DNA of 64,000 nucleotides, from NCBI RefSeq assembly GCF_000657795.2, contig NZ_JHEP02000006.1, positions 124,001 to 188,000 on the forward strand, written 5' to 3'. Below are positions 45,272-52,214 of this stretch, piece after piece; within the stretch, counting starts at the first letter, position 1, and every line of letters starts with the position of its first letter. Source of the stretch: Bordetella pseudohinzii. Lineage in GTDB: Bacteria; Pseudomonadota; Gammaproteobacteria; Burkholderiales; Burkholderiaceae_B. A program made the translations under genes and the position numbers. The notes beneath the pieces are model-generated. The model worked only from the letters and a program-made list of their open reading frames with translations, searched no databases and was not told the DNA's origin.

Positions 45272-46135
45272 ATGCGCCATTCCCTGGAGTCGCTGGCGAC
45301 CTTCGCCGAGGTCGCCGCCGCCGGGTCTTTTTCGGCCGCCGCGCGCGCACTGGGCAAGAGCCAGTCCACGGTCAGCGAAACCATCGCCAATCTGGAGGTG
45401 GATCTGGACCTGACGCTGTTTGACCGCAGTCAGCGCCAGCCGGCGCTGACCGAGGCCGGCCGGACCCTGCTCGGCCACGCCCATCAGGTGCTGGCGGCCA
45501 ATGACCGCCTGAACCGCGCCGCCAGCCAGTTGGCCGAGGGCCTGGAGCCGCGCCTGACGGTGGTGTTGTCGGATACGTTTCAGTCGGACACCTTCGAGAG
45601 CACGCTCAGCGAGATCGACCGGCGCTATCCGGCGCTGCGCTTCGAGTGCCTGATCGCCGAGTACGAGGACGTGGTGGCGTTGGTGCAGCAGGGCCGCGCC
45701 CATCTGGGCCTGATGGCCGCGCAGGCGGACTATCCGCCCGATGTGGCGCACGCCACCTTGCCCGAGCTGTCCGAGATCGCGCTATGCGTGGGGGCTGGGC
45801 ATGCGCTGGCGGCCTTGCCGCAAGTCGGTCTGCAAGATCTGGCTGGCGCGCGCGAGTTGCGTCTGAGCACGTTTGCGCTGGCCGACAAGGAGACGCCGCC
45901 GGCGCGTCCAACCTGGTCGGCGCCCGGCTATCTGATGCTGCTGGAGATGGCCAGCCTGGGGTTCGGCTGGACCGAGTTGCCTCGCTGGATGGTGCAGCGT
46001 TTTGGCCAGGAGCGCCTGCGCGAGCTGGCCGTGCCGGGCTGGCCCCGGCATATCAAGGTCGATGCGGTGTGGTCCACGCGGCGCACGCTGGGGCCGGCGG
46101 GCGCCTGGCTGCTGCGGCGCCTGGTGGGCGAGTAA
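45272..46135 (+). CDS. LysR-family regulator beside the PACE efflux gene
   Basis: This 287-residue LysR protein has the HTH at residues 1-60 (LATFAEVAAAGSFSAAARALGKSQSTVSETI region, quoted as GSFSAAARALGKSQ) and a substrate-binding domain thereafter. It is divergent from the PACE transporter gene with about 100 bp between starts, which argues it controls that gene. Known AceR proteins respond to the pumped compound. The specific effector is unknown. It converges on the gntR gene. Confidence 0.88.
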   Translation: MRHSLESLATFAEVAAAGSFSAAARALGKSQSTVSETIANLEVDLDLTLFDRSQRQPALTEAGRTLLGHAHQVLAANDRLNRAASQLAEGLEPRLTVVLSDTFQSDTFESTLSEIDRRYPALRFECLIAEYEDVVALVQQGRAHLGLMAAQADYPPDVAHATLPELSEIALCVGAGHALAALPQVGLQDLAGARELRLSTFALADKETPPARPTWSAPGYLMLLEMASLGFGWTELPRWMVQRFGQERLRELAVPGWPRHIKVDAVWSTRRTLGPAGAWLLRRLVGE

Positions 46136-46141
46136 GCGGGC

Positions 46142-46816
46142 TCAGCGGGCCAGGAATTTGCCGCGCACCGAGCTGATGTGCTCGTGCATGAGCGCCACCG
46201 CGCTCGTCTTGTCGCCCTCTCGCACTTTGTCGTAGAGCTCTTCGAGCTCGGCCACATTGGGGCGGCTCTCGGGAACGGGCGGCTTGTACCAGAGGCGCAT
46301 GGAGCGATCCAGCAAATGGCCGGCGAACTCGGCCAGGATGTCATTGCCCGACTGGGCATAGAGCGCCTGGTGGAATTGGCGGTCGGTCATCATGCCGCCC
46401 AGGCGATCCTGTTGGCGGTGATGGTCCCAGCCCTGCGCGAGGATGGCCGCCAGGCGTTCCAGGAGTTCGGGCGTGGCGCGCTCGACCGCCAGGCCCGTGA
46501 GGTGGGGCTCGACCAGCAAGCGCGCGGCAATGAGTTCGAGAAAGCTGTCCAGCGTCTCGCCCTTGACCAATATCCCTTTGCGCGGCAGCACATCGACCAG
46601 GCCCTCGTCGTCCAGGCGCAAGATGGCCTGGTGGACGGGGCTGCGGCCCAGGCCCAGTTGTTCGCACAACTGGGCGACATTGATCTGGTCGCCGGCGCGC
46701 AGTTCCTGCTTGAGGATCTGCCCCTTGATGGCCACATAGGCCTGCTCGCTGAGCGAGGGGGCCTGCGCGCGTTTGCGTGGTGGCTTGCTGGGCGAAGAGA
46801 GAATGTCGTCGGGCAT
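46142..46816 (-). CDS. GntR-family (FCD) regulator
   Basis: This 224-residue regulator has a GntR winged HTH (SLSEQAYVAIKGQILKQELRAGDQ onward, about residues 22-85; GRSPVHQAILRL is the recognition region) and a C-terminal FCD ligand domain. Such proteins usually repress a catabolic operon and are released by its substrate. It is the last gene of a minus-strand operon with RidA, FAH and Bug genes. The ATG at 46816 gives the standard length; longer frames overlap the Bug gene. The dyads upstream of ridA are its likely sites. Confidence 0.9.
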   Translation of the reverse strand: MPDDILSSPSKPPRKRAQAPSLSEQAYVAIKGQILKQELRAGDQINVAQLCEQLGLGRSPVHQAILRLDDEGLVDVLPRKGILVKGETLDSFLELIAARLLVEPHLTGLAVERATPELLERLAAILAQGWDHHRQQDRLGGMMTDRQFHQALYAQSGNDILAEFAGHLLDRSMRLWYKPPVPESRPNVAELEELYDKVREGDKTSAVALMHEHISSVRGKFLAR

Positions 46817-46865
46817 GGCGTAAGGGTAGGCGGCGTCGGGGATTATAGCGAGCCGCCTGTCGCGC

Positions 46866-47825
46866 TCATTCGAGCGTGATGTTCGCCGCGCGGATGATTT
46901 CCGCGTTGGCCTTGTCTTCCTGGGCCATGAAATCGGCAAAGGCCGCCGGCGTGCCGGGCCGGGCTTCCAGGCCGAATTGCAGCAGCAGCGTCTTGACCGA
47001 GGGCTGGGCCAGCGCGTCGGCAAACAGCCGGTTCAGGCGTTCGATGCGGTCGGGCGCGACGCCGGCCTTGGTGATCAGGCCCACCCAGGTCTGCGAGACA
47101 AAGCCGGGCATGCCCGCTTCGGCGAAGGTCGGGACATTCGGCAGCGCCTCGGAGCGGTGTTCGCCGGCCACCGCGATGGCGCGCAGCTTGCCTGTCTTGA
47201 TATAGGGCATGACGGCCCCGACGTCGGCGAAGCTGGCTTCGACTTCGCCGCTCAGGACGGCGGTGGCCGCGGGCGCCGCGCCCTTGTAGGGGACGTGCAG
47301 CAGATCGATGCCGGCGGCGCTCTTGAAGCGTTCGAAACCCAGATGGCCCGAGGAGCCGACGCCGAAGGAGGAATAGCTGGCCTGCCCCTTGTGACTCTTG
47401 GCCCACTCGATAAAGCTCTTCAGGTCGGTGGCCGCCACCTTGGGCGAGACGACCAGCACATGGGGATTGGAGAACAGCAGCGTGACGGGCGCCACGTCGC
47501 GCGCCGCGTCGTAGGGCGATTTGGGCAGGAGGTGGGGCACGACGACGAAGCTGGCGGCGGCCAGGTTGATGGTCTGGCCGTCGGCCGGCTGGGCCAGCAT
47601 GGCCTGGGTGCCGATGACGGTGCCGCCGCCGGGACGGTTCTCGACGACGACGCTCTGGCCGGCGGCCTTGGCGACTTCCTGGCCCAGGGCGCGGGCCACG
47701 ACATCCGAGGGACCGCCGGGCGCGTAGGGGACGATAAAGCTGATGGTGCGGCTGGGGAAGGTCTCGGCCTGGGCCAGGCCAAAAGCCAGGCAGGCCAGCA
47801 GGGAGGCAAGCAATCGGGATTTCAT
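46866..47825 (-). CDS. Bug-family tripartite tricarboxylate transporter receptor
   Basis: This 319-residue receptor has a clear Sec signal peptide (LLASLLACLAFGLAQA, cut near residue 20) and the Bug motifs ISFIVPYAPGGPSDVVAR (quoted as VPYAPGGPSD) and LLHVPYKGAAPAATA. It lies between the FAH gene and gntR with about 50-bp gaps. By context it should bring in the organic acid degraded by the RidA-FAH pair. It is about as divergent from the other Bug receptor of this window as family members usually are. Confidence 0.92.
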   Translation of the reverse strand: MKSRLLASLLACLAFGLAQAETFPSRTISFIVPYAPGGPSDVVARALGQEVAKAAGQSVVVENRPGGGTVIGTQAMLAQPADGQTINLAAASFVVVPHLLPKSPYDAARDVAPVTLLFSNPHVLVVSPKVAATDLKSFIEWAKSHKGQASYSSFGVGSSGHLGFERFKSAAGIDLLHVPYKGAAPAATAVLSGEVEASFADVGAVMPYIKTGKLRAIAVAGEHRSEALPNVPTFAEAGMPGFVSQTWVGLITKAGVAPDRIERLNRLFADALAQPSVKTLLLQFGLEARPGTPAAFADFMAQEDKANAEIIRAANITLE

Positions 47826-47876
47826 GAGGGCGCTCCAGGGTAGGGCCGCGAGGGCCGGGCATAAGGGAGTTGTCGA

Positions 47877-48758
47877 TCAGGCCGCGGGCGCCGTCGCGCG
47901 CAGCAGGCCGGCGCGCACGGTATTGCGCAACATGCCTATGCCCTCGACTTCGCATTCGACCACATCGCCGTCGCGCAGGAAGACCGGCGGCGTGCGCGCC
48001 GCGCCCACGCCTTCCGGCGTGCCGGTAAGAATCACATCGCCAGGCAGCAGCGTCAGGCCGGCCGAGAGCTCGGCGATGATGCGGGCCACCGGGAAGATCT
48101 GGCGGCTGGTGTGGCCTTCCTGCATGGCGGCGCCATTGACGCGGCAGGCCAGCGCCAGGCCCTGCGGGTCGGGGATGTCGTCGGCGGTCACCAGCACGGG
48201 GCCCAGCGGGCAGGTGGCGTCCAGGCTCTTGCCCTTGAACCACTGCGCGCCGTGCGCGCGTTGCAGCTCGCGCGCGCTCAGGTCATTGGCCACCGTGTAG
48301 CCGAAGACATGGGACAGCGCCTCGTCGGCCGGGATGTCGCGCCCGCCCTTGCCGATCACGACGGCCAGTTCGACTTCCCAGTCGAGCTTGGCGGTGTAGG
48401 CCTCGTGCAGGGGCAGGTCGTCGTGGGGCCCCGCTATCGTGGTGGGCAGCTTGGTGAACAGCGTGGGATGGTCGGGCAGGTCGACTTCCTGGCCTTCACG
48501 CTTGCCCTTGCTTTCGTCGTAGTGCTTCAGGTAGTTCCAACCCACGCAGATCAGATTGCGCGGCGGCTGGACCGGGGCCAGCAGGCGCACCGATTGCGCG
48601 GCCACCGCCGCCGATGCGTCAGAGGCCGGCAGCTTGCCGGTGGCCTCGAACTGCGCCAGCAGTTCGGGCAGGGAGGCCAGCGGCAAGGGCTGGATGCGGC
48701 CGGCGACCCATTCGCCCAGACGCGGACCTTCGCCGGCTTCATAACGCACGAGCTTCAT
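47877..48758 (-). CDS. Fumarylacetoacetate hydrolase family protein
   Basis: This 293-residue enzyme has the FAH fold: ICVGWNYLKHYDE, the metal ligands in DWEVELAVVIG (Glu-x-Glu) and the Asp in VANDLSAR, then GDVILTGTPEGVG. Members hydrolyse, decarboxylate or isomerise acylpyruvates and related keto acids using Mg or Mn. It sits directly downstream of the RidA gene (2-base gap), so an enamine or imine product of that protein may feed into it. The precise substrate is not deducible. Confidence 0.9.
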   Translation of the reverse strand: MKLVRYEAGEGPRLGEWVAGRIQPLPLASLPELLAQFEATGKLPASDASAAVAAQSVRLLAPVQPPRNLICVGWNYLKHYDESKGKREGQEVDLPDHPTLFTKLPTTIAGPHDDLPLHEAYTAKLDWEVELAVVIGKGGRDIPADEALSHVFGYTVANDLSARELQRAHGAQWFKGKSLDATCPLGPVLVTADDIPDPQGLALACRVNGAAMQEGHTSRQIFPVARIIAELSAGLTLLPGDVILTGTPEGVGAARTPPVFLRDGDVVECEVEGIGMLRNTVRAGLLRATAPAA

Positions 48759-48760
48759 GA

Positions 48761-49162
48761 TCAGCCCTCGATGTCCAGGCGGGCCTGGCCCTGGATTTCG
48801 AGCAGGATCTCCGGCTGGGCCAGTCCTTTCACTTCGATCAGGGCGCAGGCCGGGAAGTCGCCGGTAAAGAACTCGCGGCGGGCGCGCCAGATCTCCTTGT
48901 TGTCCGCCATGTTGGTGACGAAGATGGTCAGCGTGACGACATCGTCGATCTTGCCGCCGCCGGCTTCGACCAGATGCTTGAACTTGGTGAAGATCACCTT
49001 GGCCTGCTCATAGGCGTTTGCGCCCAGGATAGTCACGCCGTCGTTGGCGCGGGAGGTCAGCCCGGAGATGTAGAGCGTGTCCTTGACGCGCAGGCAGTTG
49101 GACCACAGGCCGGGGGCGGCTTCGGCGACTTCGGGGCTGATGACGCGGACTTTCTGAACCAT
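48761..49162 (-). CDS. RidA/YjgF/UK114 family deaminase
   Basis: This 133-residue trimeric-type protein keeps the YISGLTSRA beta strand and a C-terminal ILLEIQGQARL segment. The usual conserved catalytic Arg near residue 105 is not obvious in FPACALIEVKGLAQP: a Lys occupies the area. So it may belong to an Rid subfamily without general imine deaminase activity, such as 2-aminomuconate-deaminase-like proteins. It heads the RidA-FAH-Bug-GntR operon. AAGGAGG lies 4 bases before the ATG. Confidence 0.85.
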   Translation of the reverse strand: MVQKVRVISPEVAEAAPGLWSNCLRVKDTLYISGLTSRANDGVTILGANAYEQAKVIFTKFKHLVEAGGGKIDDVVTLTIFVTNMADNKEIWRARREFFTGDFPACALIEVKGLAQPEILLEIQGQARLDIEG

Positions 49163-49186
49163 GGCTGCCTCCTTGGGGCGTGTGAA

Positions 49187-49214
49187 ATATCAGTGATATG
49201 TCAGAAACATATCA
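49187..49214. promoter_or_regulatory. Overlapping dyads upstream of the RidA operon (candidate GntR operator)
   Basis: ATATCAGTGATAT (49187-49199) is a perfect dyad. It shares its right half with a second one, TGATATG-N7-CATATCA (49194-49200, 49208-49214). They lie 25 to 52 bp upstream of the first start codon in an AT-rich patch, a promoter-like position. FCD-type GntR regulators bind such dyads. Confidence 0.6.
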
Positions 49215-49294
49215 ATAAAGGACCATGCCAGTCAAAGGCTTGCGGTGATGAGAAACCCGGATTGACCCTGGGGCGGGCGATGGGCGATCACGCG

Positions 49295-49323
49295 CGGGCG
49301 CGCGGGGCGGCCCCGCGCGCCCG
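49295..49323 (-). terminator. GC hairpin after the AMP-phosphorylase-like gene
   Basis: Two 14-bp complementary arms, CGGGCGCGCGGGGC and its complement, flank a single base (49295-49308, 49310-49323), 6 bases beyond the stop on the minus strand. There is no T tract, so this is at best a Rho-assisted terminator or an RNA-stabilising hairpin. Confidence 0.5.
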
Positions 49324-49329
49324 GGCAGC

Positions 49330-50847
49330 TCAGGCTTGGATGGTGATGATGTCGCCCGCATGGCGGGCGTATTCGAGCGCGTAGGCCATTTCGCCGCGCG
49401 TCTGCGCATGCAGGAAGAGCCAGGGCTGTCCGCGCGAAACCTCGTCGCCCAGCCGCAGGCGCAGCGAGACGCCGGCGGCGGGCCGTTCGGGCGCGCCGGC
49501 CAGTTTGGCCAGCCGCGACAGCTTGCGGTTGTCGATGTGGACCACGCGGCCGGCCTGCGGCGCCACCAGGGGCTCGACGTGCGCGGCCTGGGGCGGTTCG
49601 CGCAGCCCGCCCTGGGCGGCGCAGATGCGGGCGAACTTCTCCCATGCCAGGCCGCTGTCCAGGGTCCGCAGGGCCAGGGCCTCGCCTTGTCCGGCGGGCG
49701 CGGCGCCGCCCAGCTCAAGCACGGCGCCCGCCACCAGCGCGGCGCGCTCGCGCAGGTCCTGCGGCCGGCCCGGCTCGTTGCGCAGCACGGCTAGCACATC
49801 GCGGGCTTCCAGCGCCGGCCCTATGCCCTGACCCACGGGCTGGCTGCCGTCGGTATAGAGGCAGCGCAAGGCCAGCCCGAAGTGCGAGGCGGTTTCCGTG
49901 AGGTGGGCGGCCAGGCGTTCGGCGGCCTCGCGGCTGCGGACCTTGGCCGTGGGGCCGATGGGGATGTCGATCACCACATGGGTGGCGCCGGCGGCGATCT
50001 TCTTGGACAGCACCGAGGCAATCAGCTGGCCTTCGGTGTCGATGTCGAGTTCGCGCTCCACGCGCACGAAGATATCGTCGGCCGGGCTCAGGTGCATGGC
50101 GCCTCCCCAGGCCACGCATCCGCCTTCGGCGCGGACGACCTGCTGCAGCTGCTCTATGCTCAGGTCGACCGGGGCCAGCATTTCCATGGTGTCGGCGGTG
50201 CCGGCGGGCGAGGTGATGGCGCGCGAGGAGGTCTTGGGCATGACCAGGCCATTGGCCGCGGCGATGGCGACCACCAGCGGCGTGGTGCGGTTGCCGGGCA
50301 GGCCGCCCACGCAATGCTTGTCCACGACGATGGGCGCATCCCAGCTCAGGCGGCCGCCGACATCGACCATGGCGCGGGTCAGGAAGATGGTCTCGTCGAT
50401 GCTCAGCGGCAAGGTGGCCGTGGCGGTGAGAAAGGCCGACAAGTGCACATCGGTATAACGGCCGCGCACCACGTCGCGGACGATGGCCGTCATGTCCTCC
50501 TGGCCGAGCCGCCGGCCGTAGATGCGCTGGCGCACGCCGGCCAGGGATTCGAGCACCGGGGGATGGCGCACCTGCACGATGGCGCCGTCGGCGATGCCCA
50601 GCGCATCCCAGGCGTCTTCGGACAGGGCGACTTCGTCCTCCGCCAGCAGTTCGCTGTCCACCTGGTACAGCAGGGCCTGGACCTCGCGGCCATCGGCCGT
50701 GATCAGCACTTGCGAGCGCGACGACAGGCCTTCGGAGCGGCTGACGTGGCAGTCGGCGCGCATCAGGGCGATGGGCTGGTGCTGCGCATGCAGGCGCATG
50801 CGGGTGGCGCGCATGGCGGGCGGTTTGAGACCGGGGATGCTGCTCAT
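49330..50847 (-). CDS. Long-form thymidine/AMP phosphorylase family protein
   Basis: This 505-residue phosphorylase has an extra N-terminal domain of about 90 residues before the nucleoside-phosphorylase II fold. The phosphate/nucleotide loop reads DKHCVGGLPGNRTTP, as in the AMP phosphorylase branch, not the KHSTGG of DeoA. Related archaeal enzymes phosphorolyse NMPs to base plus ribose-1,5-bisphosphate. The ATG overlaps the preceding stop as ATGA. Being last of four genes that also encode PRPP-synthetase-like and phosphoketolase-like proteins, a role in nucleotide-derived pentose phosphates is likely. Confidence 0.87.
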   Translation of the reverse strand: MSSIPGLKPPAMRATRMRLHAQHQPIALMRADCHVSRSEGLSSRSQVLITADGREVQALLYQVDSELLAEDEVALSEDAWDALGIADGAIVQVRHPPVLESLAGVRQRIYGRRLGQEDMTAIVRDVVRGRYTDVHLSAFLTATATLPLSIDETIFLTRAMVDVGGRLSWDAPIVVDKHCVGGLPGNRTTPLVVAIAAANGLVMPKTSSRAITSPAGTADTMEMLAPVDLSIEQLQQVVRAEGGCVAWGGAMHLSPADDIFVRVERELDIDTEGQLIASVLSKKIAAGATHVVIDIPIGPTAKVRSREAAERLAAHLTETASHFGLALRCLYTDGSQPVGQGIGPALEARDVLAVLRNEPGRPQDLRERAALVAGAVLELGGAAPAGQGEALALRTLDSGLAWEKFARICAAQGGLREPPQAAHVEPLVAPQAGRVVHIDNRKLSRLAKLAGAPERPAAGVSLRLRLGDEVSRGQPWLFLHAQTRGEMAYALEYARHAGDIITIQA

Positions 50848-52202
50848 AGCTCATACCTCTGGTCTTGCCGGGGCACGGTGGCCGACCAATTGAGATCGCG
50901 CAGGATGCGGTCGCGCAGCGCTTCCGATGCCTCGGGCTCGCCATGGACGATGAAGACTTGGCGCGGCGCCTCGCGAAAGCCCGACAGCCAGCGTATCAGC
51001 TCGTCGCTGTCGGCATGGGCCGACAGCATGGGCAGCTCCGTGACCTCGGCGGCGATGGGCATCCATTGGCCGTAGATCCGGGTCTGCCCCGCGCCGTCGA
51101 GCAGTTTGCGTCCGCGGGTGCCGGCGGCCTGGAAGCCCGAGAACAGCAGGGTGTTGCGATGATCGCCGCCAAAGGCGGCGATGTGATGCAGGACGCGGCC
51201 GCCGGTCGCCATGCCGCTGGCCGAGATGATGACCTTGGGATAGCGGTTGGCCGACAGCGCCTTGGACGCCTCGACGTCGCGCACATAGTTCACGGCCGAG
51301 CAGGCGGCCACATACTCGTGCTCGGACAGCTTGTGCTCGTCGGGATGGCGGCTCAGCAGCTCGGTGGCGCTGGTGGCCATGGGGCTGTCGAGATAGACCG
51401 GCACGTTGTCCAGGCGGCCGGCCTGGCGCAGCTTCCACAGCCCGTAGATCAGCATCTGGGCGCGCCCGACGGCGAAGGCCGGAATAACCACGGTGCCGCC
51501 GCGCCTGATGGTGCGCTCTATGACCGCGCCCAGCGCGTCGAAGGGGTCGGCGGGATCATGCCGCCGATTGCCGTAGGTCGATTCAATGACGATGTAGTCG
51601 GCCAGCGGCACGCTCTCCGGGTCGTGCATGACCGGGTCGTTGTAGCGTCCCAGGTCGCCGGAGAACACCACGCGCATGCCGCCGATGTCGACCTGCGCGG
51701 TCGTCGCGCCGAGGATGTGGCCGGCGCGGCGCAGCACCAGCCTGGCGCCGCCGGGCAGGGCGGTTTCCTGGTGCAGCGCCGTCTCGGAAAAGTGTGTCAG
51801 CGCATGCTCGGCGTCCACGACGCGATAAAGCGGCAGGGCCGGCTTATGTTTGGAGAAGCCCTTGCGGTTGGCGTACTCGGCGTCTTTTTCCTGGAGATTG
51901 GCGCTGTCGAGCAGGATCAGTTCGGCGACATCGCGGGTGGCCGCGGTGGCATGGATGGCGCCCTTGAAGCCCTCGGCCACCAGCCGGGGCAGATAGCCGC
52001 AATGATCCAGGTGGGCATGGGTCAGCACCACGGCGTCGATATCGGCCGGCGCGAGGGGCAGGCTCTGCCAGTTCAGTTCGCGCAGGTTCTTCAGGCCCTG
52101 GAACAGCCCGCAATCGACCAGGATGCGGGTATCGCCATGGGTCAGGAGGTGTTTGGAGCCGGTGACAGTGCCGGCGCCGCCCAGGCAGGTCAGTGAGAGC
52201 AT
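50844..52202 (-). CDS. Beta-CASP metallo-beta-lactamase fold protein
   Basis: This 452-residue protein has the HxHxDH zinc motif THAHLDHCGY (His62, His64, Asp66, His67), later ligands in RRAGHILGA and FSGDLG, and a beta-CASP domain with IPAFAVGRAQ and YLDSPMA. The C-terminal RMMBL part has VIISASGMATGGR and SAHADSDELI. The fold is that of CPSF-73/RNase J-type nucleases, so RNA is the expected substrate. It is the third gene of the operon, 12 bp after the phosphoketolase-like gene, which is an unusual place for a nuclease. Confidence 0.92.
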   Translation of the reverse strand: MLSLTCLGGAGTVTGSKHLLTHGDTRILVDCGLFQGLKNLRELNWQSLPLAPADIDAVVLTHAHLDHCGYLPRLVAEGFKGAIHATAATRDVAELILLDSANLQEKDAEYANRKGFSKHKPALPLYRVVDAEHALTHFSETALHQETALPGGARLVLRRAGHILGATTAQVDIGGMRVVFSGDLGRYNDPVMHDPESVPLADYIVIESTYGNRRHDPADPFDALGAVIERTIRRGGTVVIPAFAVGRAQMLIYGLWKLRQAGRLDNVPVYLDSPMATSATELLSRHPDEHKLSEHEYVAACSAVNYVRDVEASKALSANRYPKVIISASGMATGGRVLHHIAAFGGDHRNTLLFSGFQAAGTRGRKLLDGAGQTRIYGQWMPIAAEVTELPMLSAHADSDELIRWLSGFREAPRQVFIVHGEPEASEALRDRILRDLNWSATVPRQDQRYEL

Positions 52203-52214
52203 GGTGTCGCAGCG

